16,081 nt of DNA from Azoarcus sp. Its GTDB lineage: Bacteria > Pseudomonadota > Gammaproteobacteria > Burkholderiales > Rhodocyclaceae. The translations under genes and the position numbers were made by a program. The notes below the pieces were generated by a model. That model searched no databases. It saw nothing but the letters and a program-made list of their open reading frames with translations, and was not told the origin of the DNA. The stretch spans positions 1-16,081 of the forward strand of contig JAITCV010000106.1 in the NCBI GenBank assembly GCA_031282905.1. The letters are read 5' to 3'. Every line of letters begins with the position of its first letter. Position 1 is the stretch's first letter. This document shows, in pieces, positions 8,185 to 13,878 of the stretch.

Positions 8185-8206
8185 GGGACACGGCGCGTCG
8201 TGTCCC
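8185..8206. terminator. Hairpin between convergent genes (possible terminator or dispersed palindrome)
   Basis: GGGACACG (8185-8192) and CGTGTCCC (8199-8206) form a perfect 8-bp stem around a 6-base loop. It lies between the 3' ends of the convergent methyltransferase and WG-repeat genes, where a bidirectional terminator would be expected. There is no T-run on either side, so intrinsic termination is uncertain. The wording also resembles dispersed palindromes with a GTGTCCC arm known from other genomes. Confidence 0.4.
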
Positions 8207-8224
8207 CACCAGCACAATGGGCTA

Positions 8225-9277
8225 TCACTGATTTCTTGCTGGTGCACGCTTTTCTTCGCAAATCTGGTCGACGGATTTTTCCGGCCAGAGAATGTCGCCG
8301 TTGGCGTTCCTCAGGACGTGCATGCAGTTCAACCAACTGATATACATCGCTATTTCCCCGTTCGCGTCGATGTAGCTGAAGGGCTTTCCCCCGCCTTCCC
8401 TGACTCGCGCCAGACCATTGGCGTCGAAATCTTCTGCTTCCTGGAAACGTGGCGGGATGACTTCCTCGCCCCTGGCATCGATATAACCCCATCTTTCATC
8501 CACCCAGACTCGCGCCAGGCCATTGGCGGCAAAGGCTCCTACACGCTCGAAACGCGGCGGAATGACCATCTCGCCCTTGGCATTGATGTAACCACATTTG
8601 CCATCCACCCTGACCGCCGCCAGGCCATTGTCGGCGAAGTACTGCGCGGCATTGAAGCGTGGCGGGATGACTTCCTTGCCCTTGGCATTGATGTAACCCC
8701 ATTTGCCACTCACCTCGACCGGCGCCAGACCATTGGCGGCGAAACTCCCCGCATTCCTGAAACGCGGCTGGATAACTATCTTGCCCTTGGCATTGATGTA
8801 GCCCCATCTTTCCTCTCTCTCCGATCTAACTGCCGCCAGACCATTGGCGGCAAAGGTGCCTGGATTAAAGAAGCGCGGCGAGATGACCGTCATCTTGCCC
8901 TTGGCATCGATGTAACCTGATTCAGTCCGTCCATCTTTATCACTTGTCAAGGCCCACGCCAAACCATTGGCGGCGAAGTTTCCCGCATACAGAAAACGTG
9001 GCGGAATGACTATCTCGCCTCTGGTATCCATGTAACCCCATTTGCCATCCACTACAACCCACGCCAGACCATTGGCGGCAAAGTTCCCCGCACTCTTGAA
9101 ACGCGGCGGGACGACCATCTTGCCCTTGCTGTCGACATAGCCTATTTCTCCAAGTGGGATAAGAGTCAACCGGACTTCCGCTTTCTGAACGGCTGCTGTT
9201 TTCGTGGAATTGCCGCAGCCCGCCAGCAGCACGGCGGCGACGCTCGACAGCAACAGGACTTTCAAACGAAGGGACAT
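8225..9277 (-). CDS. WG-repeat lipoprotein
   Basis: A 350-residue predicted lipoprotein built from WG repeats. The signal peptide MSLRLKVLLLSSVAAVLLAGC has a lipobox LAGC with Cys21 as the acylation site. From about residue 45 there are seven full units of roughly 35 residues, with consensus WGYINAKGKxVIPPRFxxAxxFAANGLAxV, and an eighth degenerate one (SYIDANGEIAMYISW) before a unique tail containing two cysteines. Only repeat 6 replaces the tryptophan (CGYINAKGE). The start is ATG 9277: it has AAGGAG six bases upstream (9284-9289), and the upstream in-frame extension to 9307 lacks signal-peptide logic. WG-repeat proteins are widespread, usually exported, and mostly uncharacterised; a ligand-binding or scaffold role is only a guess. 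The gene is preceded by an AT-rich region and faces the methyltransferase tail to tail. Confidence 0.85.
   Translation of the reverse strand: MSLRLKVLLLSSVAAVLLAGCGNSTKTAAVQKAEVRLTLIPLGEIGYVDSKGKMVVPPRFKSAGNFAANGLAWVVVDGKWGYMDTRGEIVIPPRFLYAGNFAANGLAWALTSDKDGRTESGYIDAKGKMTVISPRFFNPGTFAANGLAAVRSEREERWGYINAKGKIVIQPRFRNAGSFAANGLAPVEVSGKWGYINAKGKEVIPPRFNAAQYFADNGLAAVRVDGKCGYINAKGEMVIPPRFERVGAFAANGLARVWVDERWGYIDARGEEVIPPRFQEAEDFDANGLARVREGGGKPFSYIDANGEIAMYISWLNCMHVLRNANGDILWPEKSVDQICEEKRAPARNQ
8290..9190 (-). repeat. Tandem ~105-bp coding repeats of the WG protein
   Basis: The WG units are also visible in DNA as imperfect tandem repeats of about 105 bases. The words GCCAGACCATTGGCGGC and CTTGCCCTTGGC recur in most units on the plus strand. 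Units differ by substitutions and small in-frame length changes, so they are old or under selection rather than freshly duplicated. Confidence 0.75.
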
Positions 9278-9498
9278 GATCAACTCCTTGAAGGTAAGAG
9301 ACTGCATCGAAATAGAATTTACAGATGTGCTGTCATGACCGTCTGGAAGAGCGTCAATGAAGCATCCATCCGATCATGATGGTCAATCATAAACGTTATT
9401 GGTGAATTTCCCAAGGAAAATACGGATCAAGTCGAATTTTCATCTTTCAGATCATTTTATTCATAATAATCAATGAGTTATATTTCGATTTCACCGGA
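9278..9498. other. AT-rich intergenic region upstream of the WG lipoprotein
   Basis: About 220 bases, clearly richer in A+T than the flanking genes, holding the AAGGAG of the lipoprotein and presumably its promoter. I see TTGACG- and TTGATT-like words on the minus strand but no pair with a convincing -10 at proper spacing. No further gene is evident. Confidence 0.5.
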
Positions 9499-9677
9499 AT
9501 GGCGATTCATTCAGAGCTTCCTTCAGCATTTCCCAAAGGCTACATCATTGCCAACGTTGAGTCGCACCGCAGCGTCGAGTTCATCGCGCTGAGGCGCTTC
9601 GAATATGATGTGCATAAACCCAAGCATGGTTCGTGGCTCAATTTGGTCGAGGCGGCTTTCTCCAAAATCAAACTTCC
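9499..9677 (+). pseudogene. IS630-family transposase remnant (C-terminal catalytic part)
   Basis: Roughly 59 codons match the end of an IS630-type DDE transposase: HSELPSAFPKGYIIAN corresponds to the strand with the second catalytic Asp, and RFEYDVHKPKHGSWLNLVE AAFSK to the highly conserved PKHGSWLN(L/I)(V/I)E block with the third catalytic acid. The remnant has lost everything before and after, the segment between the two blocks is shortened, and the expected aspartate of the (L/I)xxDN motif reads alanine (IIAN). The frame stays open into the antisense of priA, but there the sequence stops looking like a transposase. It ends on the priA stop codon (9668-9670). Confidence 0.7.
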
Positions 9678-11851
9678 AACGGGTCCACGTCGACATGCCA
9701 TCGCAATTGATGGTGGATGCGTTGGGCGCGAATCCGTTCCAGCCAGCGGGCGAGGAAATCCTGTAATTCACCGCGTTGGTCAGCCTCGACCAGCAATTGC
9801 GCGCGTTCGCGCCGCGCCAGCCGGGTGAGGCGCATCGGCACCGGGTCGGCGAGGCGGATGCCCGCCGTGGCGCAGGCGGCTGCAAGTTGTTTGGCGGCCT
9901 GGAGGAAGCTCACTGCCATGGCGAGTTCCGGCGCGTCGGCGCGGAGCATGGCCAGGTGGGCACAAGGGGGAAAGGCGGCGGTCTGGCGTTCCGCGAGCGC
10001 CTCCCGCGCGAAGGCGTCGAAGTCGTGGCGGGCGAGGTGGCGGTAAAGCGGGTGCAGGGGAAATTCAGTCTGGATCAACACTTCGCCGGGGAGTTCGGCG
10101 CGTCCGGCGCGTCCGCCGACCTGCATCAATTGCTGGAACAGACGCTCGGGAGCGCGGAAATCGGCGGCGTGCAGCGAGGCGTCGGCGCCGATCACCCCAA
10201 CCAGGGTGAGACGGGGAAAGTCGTGGCCCTTGGCCATCATCTGGGTGCCGACCAGGATGTCGGCTTCACCATTGGCGATCTGGGCGAGCAGCGCCTCCCA
10301 CTGGGCGCGGGTGCGCACGGCGTCACGGTCCATTCTCAACACCCTGGCGGCGGGGAAGAGTTCCTTGAGGCGCGCTTCGACTCTCTGGGTGCCCCGGCCA
10401 TGAGCATGAATGTCCTGGTTGCCACAGACCGGGCAGGCGCGGGGAATGGCATTGTTTCCGCCGCAGTGGTGGCAGCGCAGACGCCGTTCGGCCAGATGGA
10501 CGACAAGGTTGGCCGAACAATGCGGGCAGCGGCTCACCCAGCCGCAGGCAGGACAGGCCAACACCGGGGCATAACCACGGCGATTCAGGAACACCAGACT
10601 CTGCTCGTCGCGTTCGAGGCGGGCGGTGAGGGCATGGCGCAGGTCCGGACTGATGCCTTCGTCGAGTTTGCTCTTGCGGGTGTCTACCACGCGCACCGTG
10701 GGCAGGGCCACCGCGCGCGCGCGCGTCTCCAGCCGCAACAAGCGGTAATGACCGCGCAGGGCGTGTTGCCAGCTCTCCAGCGACGGTGTGGCCGAGCCCA
10801 GCACCACCGGTGTCGCGCGTTCGCGCGCTTGCCAGACCGCGAGGTCGCGGGCCGAATAACGCACGCCTTCCTGCTGTTTGTAGGAGGCGTCGTGCTCTTC
10901 GTCGACCAGGATCAAGCCAAGACGGGGCAGCGGGGTAAATACCGCGAGACGGGTGCCGAGCACGATGTCGGCTTGCCCGCTCATCGCCTGGACAAAGCCG
11001 CGCGAACGGGCGCTTTCGGCCAGCGCCGAGTGCAGGCTGACGATGTGCGCGGCGGGAAAGCGGGCTTCGACGCGGGCTTCGAGCTGGGGGGTGAGGGCGA
11101 TTTCGGGTACCAGCATCAGCACTTGAAGGCCCGCGGCCAGCGTTTCAGCGGCCAGACGCAGATAAACCTCGGTCTTGCCGCTGCCGGTGACGCCGAACAG
11201 CAGCCAGACCGCAAACCCGGGCGGCGCGGCGCGAAAGCGTGCGAGCGCGGCGGTTTGTTCCGCGGTCAGGCTGGGTTGCGCGCCCGCAGGGGAAGAGGCG
11301 CGTTCGCTGACCGTGGCGCGTACGGGCGCAAGCCAGCCACGGCGCAAGGCATCGCCCAGCGCGCTACCTTCGTCCAGGGCGCGGATGGCGCTGCGGCGGC
11401 GCGGGCAAGCCTGGGCGGCGAGCGCGCGCAACAGCGCCAGGGTGCGGCGGGCGCGGTGGCCGCCCGTGAGCGCGCTTTGCCCGGCCTCGGTGAGCGCGAG
11501 CAGCGGGTCGGTTTCCGCGCCGCTCACTTCCTCGGCTCGGCGCAGGCCCGGCGGCAGCGCCAAGGCCACCACTTCACCGATGGGCGCGTGGTAATAGCGG
11601 GCGGCGAATTCGACCAACGCGATCCAGTCGGCGGGCAGCGCGGGCACCTCACGCTGGATGGCGATCACGGCCTTCAGTTGCGCGGGATCGAGGTCGCTCG
11701 CGGAGGACAGCGCCAGGATCAACCCGTTTTTTTCCCCGCCGCCGAAAGGTACGCGCACACAACGGCCAACGTCGGCTTCACTGGCATTTTCCGCAATATA
11801 ATCAAAGCGTTGCGCCAAGGGCAGGGGGAGTGCGACATGAACGATGGTCAT
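9668..11851 (-). CDS. priA: Primosomal protein N' / replication restart helicase
   Basis: A 727-residue PriA, the superfamily 2 3'-to-5' helicase that recognises stalled forks and reloads DnaB. The N-terminal DNA-binding domain begins MTIVHVALPLPLAQRFDY. Walker A is GVTGSGKT at about residues 220-227 and Walker B DEEH at 317-320. The eight zinc-binding cysteines that interrupt the second helicase lobe are all present (about 433, 436, 442, 445, 460, 463, 473, 476), followed by VGTQMMAKGHDFPRLTLVG and QVGGRAGR. The C terminus LRWHVDVDPLEV is complete. The frame opens nine codons earlier at a TTG (11878), but MTIVHVALP at ATG 11851 is the normal start. No Shine-Dalgarno sequence precedes it. It is downstream of hemE on the same strand, but 355 bases away, so it may have its own promoter. 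An IS630 scrap abuts its 3' end without damaging it. Confidence 0.96.
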   Translation of the reverse strand: MTIVHVALPLPLAQRFDYIAENASEADVGRCVRVPFGGGEKNGLILALSSASDLDPAQLKAVIAIQREVPALPADWIALVEFAARYYHAPIGEVVALALPPGLRRAEEVSGAETDPLLALTEAGQSALTGGHRARRTLALLRALAAQACPRRRSAIRALDEGSALGDALRRGWLAPVRATVSERASSPAGAQPSLTAEQTAALARFRAAPPGFAVWLLFGVTGSGKTEVYLRLAAETLAAGLQVLMLVPEIALTPQLEARVEARFPAAHIVSLHSALAESARSRGFVQAMSGQADIVLGTRLAVFTPLPRLGLILVDEEHDASYKQQEGVRYSARDLAVWQARERATPVVLGSATPSLESWQHALRGHYRLLRLETRARAVALPTVRVVDTRKSKLDEGISPDLRHALTARLERDEQSLVFLNRRGYAPVLACPACGWVSRCPHCSANLVVHLAERRLRCHHCGGNNAIPRACPVCGNQDIHAHGRGTQRVEARLKELFPAARVLRMDRDAVRTRAQWEALLAQIANGEADILVGTQMMAKGHDFPRLTLVGVIGADASLHAADFRAPERLFQQLMQVGGRAGRAELPGEVLIQTEFPLHPLYRHLARHDFDAFAREALAERQTAAFPPCAHLAMLRADAPELAMAVSFLQAAKQLAAACATAGIRLADPVPMRLTRLARRERAQLLVEADQRGELQDFLARWLERIRAQRIHHQLRWHVDVDPLEV

Positions 11852-12206
11852 ATGAATGTAATAAACTATATAAATCAATGAGTTACGATATAAAATCTAT
11901 AACTGACATCAATAGCGTCGCCTAAGCCCTCGCAACAAAAACGGGTTCCAACTTGCCCACAAAATCTGTGGATAACTTTGTGGGCAAACTGGGCGAAAAG
12001 CCCGGAAAGCGGCGTCGCCAGCGTGCTTGTCTCACTTTGCCTCAGAATGGGGCGATCCATTTTTTCCTTATTAATCATGTAGTTACGATTTTATTGCATA
12101 TCCATGCGCGACTTTCCGCGCTCTGTCACGGAAAACGCTTCGGTGTGCATAAGTCAAGGGCTGACGCACGGTTTTTTTGCTTGACAGCGTGCCCGCCATG
12201 TTTTCC
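11852..12206. promoter_or_regulatory. AT-rich hemE-priA intergenic region with DnaA-box cluster
   Basis: This 355-base gap has no gene I can support. Its priA-proximal 70 bases and a stretch around 12058-12105 are strongly AT-rich. It contains two matches to the DnaA-box consensus TTATNCACA, both on the minus strand: TTATCCACA at 11967-11975 and TTATGCACA at 12144-12152. Two diverged copies, TTGCCCACA, lie at 11953-11961 (plus) and 11979-11987 (minus). I found no convincing -35/-10 pair for priA. Confidence 0.6.
11953..11987. repeat. Perfect 11-bp inverted repeat enclosing a consensus DnaA box
   Basis: TTGCCCACAAA (11953-11963) and TTTGTGGGCAA (11977-11987) are exact inverted copies separated by 13 bases. 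The spacer contains TGTGGATAA, the reverse complement of TTATCCACA. On the minus strand the outer arm and the box read as two direct 12-base units, TTGCCCACAAAG and TTATCCACAGAT, followed by the inverted arm, so three DnaA-box-like sites lie within 35 bases. Confidence 0.8.
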
Positions 12207-13259
12207 TTACCGCCGCCAGGCGTGCACCGTTTCGACCAGCGCGCCGACGCTCTCGGGCGGGGTGTGCTGGGAGATGCCGTGCCCCAGATTGAAGACATGG
12301 CCGGGATGAGGACCGAAGGCTTCGAGCACTTTTCCAGCCTCGGCGGCGACCACTTCCGGCGGGGCGAAAAGGATTGCCGGGTCGAGATTGCCTTGCAGGG
12401 CGACGCGCTCACCGACGAGCGCGCGGGCGCGGCCAATGTCCATCGTCCAGTCGAGCCCCACCGCATCCGCGCCACAATGGGCGATTTCTTCCAGCCACGG
12501 GCCGCCGCCCTTGGTGAAGACGATGCTCGGCACCCGGCGGCCTTCGCGCTCGCGGGTCAACCCGGCGATCACCCGTTCGATGTAGGCCAGCGACAGCGCG
12601 CGGTAAGCGTTTTCCGCCAGCGTTCCGCCCCATGAGTCGAAAATCATCACCGCCTGCGCGCCCGCTTCGATCTGGGCGTTGAGGTAGGCGCCGACCGCCT
12701 GGGCGGTCACATCAAGAATGTGGTGGATGAGATCGGGACGGCTGTAGGCCAGGGTCTTGACCTTGCGGTAATCGTCGCTGGCGCCGCCCTCGACCATGTA
12801 GCAAGCCAGCGTCCATGGGCTGCCGGCAAAGCCGATCAGGGGAACGCTGCCGTCGAGGGCGCGGCTGATTTCGGCCACGGCATCGATGACGTAGGCCAGT
12901 TCGAGTCCGGGATCGGGCACGGAGAGGTTGCGTATTTCCCATTCGTCGGTGAGCGGACGCTCGAACTTCGGGCCTTCGCCTTCGGCGAAATACAGGCCCA
13001 GGCCCATGGCGTCGGGGACGGTGAGGATATCGGAGAAAAGAATCGCGGCATCGAGATCGAAACGCGCCAGCGGTTGCAGGGTAACTTCGCAGGCCAGCGC
13101 CGGACTCTTGCACAGATCGAGGAAACTACCGGCGCGCTTGCGGGTTTCGCGGTATTCGGGCAGGTAGCGTCCCGCCTGGCGCATCAGCCAGATCGGGGTG
13201 TATGCGGTGGGCTGACGCAGCAGCGCGCGCAGGAAGGTATCGTTTTTGAGGCGGCTCAC
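12207..13259 (-). CDS. hemE: Uroporphyrinogen decarboxylase
   Basis: A 350-residue HemE that removes four carboxyl groups from uroporphyrinogen III to give coproporphyrinogen III in haem synthesis. Active-site landmarks are present: RQAGRYLPEY at residues 27-36, the catalytic aspartate Asp77 in FSDIL, GFAGSPWTLACYMVEGG, and the C-terminal NLGHGI. The frame is open 35 codons further upstream and that piece looks vaguely like a signal peptide (MRICLFIALTII), but HemE is cytosolic and aligns from MSRLKNDTFLRAL. I therefore choose GTG 13259, which has CGGAG about seven bases upstream. It is transcribed in the direction of priA, a common betaproteobacterial arrangement. Confidence 0.95.
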   Translation of the reverse strand: MSRLKNDTFLRALLRQPTAYTPIWLMRQAGRYLPEYRETRKRAGSFLDLCKSPALACEVTLQPLARFDLDAAILFSDILTVPDAMGLGLYFAEGEGPKFERPLTDEWEIRNLSVPDPGLELAYVIDAVAEISRALDGSVPLIGFAGSPWTLACYMVEGGASDDYRKVKTLAYSRPDLIHHILDVTAQAVGAYLNAQIEAGAQAVMIFDSWGGTLAENAYRALSLAYIERVIAGLTREREGRRVPSIVFTKGGGPWLEEIAHCGADAVGLDWTMDIGRARALVGERVALQGNLDPAILFAPPEVVAAEAGKVLEAFGPHPGHVFNLGHGISQHTPPESVGALVETVHAWRR

Positions 13260-13324
13260 GTCGGCTCCGGAAAGGGACAGGGGACAGCATGCGGGCGATG
13301 TGCCCGGTGGAAATCCGTCCGCCG

Positions 13325-13353
13325 ATATTATCGTCAGCGCAATGAACAAACAA
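13325..13353 (-). promoter_or_regulatory. Candidate sigma-70 promoter of hemE
   Basis: On the minus strand TTGTTT (13353-13348) and TAATAT (13330-13325) are separated by 17 bases, lying about 65 bases upstream of the chosen hemE GTG. The hexamers match the consensus at three and four of six positions. An overlapping GATAAT two bases earlier is a better -10 but has shorter spacing. Confidence 0.35.
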
Positions 13354-13397
13354 ATGCGCATCATGTCTTGAACCCGTCATCGCGGAGAGCGTAGCAA

Positions 13398-13634
13398 TAC
13401 GGCATAGCGGACGGCGGACTCACCCGGCCACTGTTTGCGCAAGAAGGGCGGCAAATACGACAAGGATGGCGATTTCACCTCGGTGTCGTGGAATGATGCC
13501 TTAGGCATCATGACGAAAAAATGGAAGGGAGCCGCTGGCGACGTCGGTTTCATGCGCATCGACGGGCGATGGGTGGTTGCGACGATATCGAAAACACCGA
13601 TGCCTTCGTGCGCTCCAACCCTGCGACCAATGGA
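13398..13634 (+). pseudogene. napA remnant (periplasmic nitrate reductase large subunit)
   Basis: Three short blocks in changing frames read like consecutive parts of NapA. In frame from 13398: YGIADGGLTRPL, similar to the YGKDRLTxPL region. After a one-base insertion near 13434, from 13435: LRKKGGKYDKDGDFTSVSW, then NDALGIMTKKWKGAAG, like NapA KYDKxGEFTPVSWDxAFDxMAxKWK. About 45 codons (the GQWTVxEGYAA to HCMASA part) are then missing and GFMRIDG follows. A further shift near 13567 leads to MGGCDDIENTDAFV (13569-13610), matching the NapA MGCYDDIExADAFV segment. Most of the gene, including the 4Fe-4S and twin-arginine N terminus, is gone. The open frame 13435-13827 that covers part of this is not a functional gene. 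No other nap gene is in the window. Confidence 0.7.
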
Positions 13635-13833
13635 CTCCTCTGCCCCATTCCGTGACATCCACCCGGGTACGCCATCAGGATTGCGGATCGGAGAGCACGG
13701 CAAACACCCCGCCAATGTCATTTCAGAACCTGAACAAAAAACAAAAGTCAACCTAATTTGCCTGAGTTTACGCCGTTTGCGTGTGCGATTGCCCTGTAGT
13801 AGTGTAGTAGTTCACGCTGCAACGTAAAGGACT
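13635..13833. other. Intergenic stretch after the napA remnant; nothing recognised
   Basis: The roughly 200 bases up to the hairpin include a GTAGTAGTGTAGTAG run (about 13796-13810) and should hold the promoter of the autotransporter-like gene, but I see no convincing -35/-10 pair. The first part may be further decayed napA sequence that I could not align. Confidence 0.4.
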
Positions 13834-13864
13834 TTCGGGAGCGGCGGCGCTCGGAGCTTCCGAA
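13834..13864 (+). promoter_or_regulatory. 5'-UTR hairpin next to the ribosome-binding site of the autotransporter gene
   Basis: TTCGGGAGC (13834-13842) pairs with GCTTCCGAA (13856-13864), nine pairs with one G-U, around a 13-base loop; GAGCG/CGCTC within it is an alternative smaller stem. It ends two bases before the AAGGAG (13867-13872), so folding could influence translation or protect the 5' end of the message. Confidence 0.5.
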
Positions 13865-13878
13865 TCAAGGAGATTCAC

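Noticed and set aside
9609..9617. A third TTATNCACA match
   Set aside because: It falls within the conserved coding part of the IS630 remnant and is isolated, so it is most likely chance.
9776..11881. 701-codon plus-strand frame opposite priA
   Set aside because: Antisense shadow of an intact, motif-complete priA; composition is Gly/Arg/Ala-rich as expected for antisense of G+C-rich genes.
12153..12185. GTCAAG/CTTGAC inverted repeat with a T-run downstream of hemE as a terminator
   Set aside because: Stem of only 6 bp with a 21-base loop; the T-run (12171-12178) lies inside the loop, so it does not fit an intrinsic terminator.
11852..12206. Chromosomal origin (oriC)
   Set aside because: Only two consensus DnaA boxes, no clear 13-mer array, and no dnaA, dnaN, rpmH or parAB next to it. 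Kept only as a DnaA-box cluster.
13260..13364. Signal-peptide-like N-terminal extension of hemE
   Set aside because: HemE is cytosolic and of normal length from GTG 13259, which has its own ribosome-binding sequence.
13435..13827. 130-codon plus-strand frame considered as a small gene
   Set aside because: Its first part is NapA-like but the next NapA block is in another frame; the rest has no similarity. Treated as part of the napA pseudogene.
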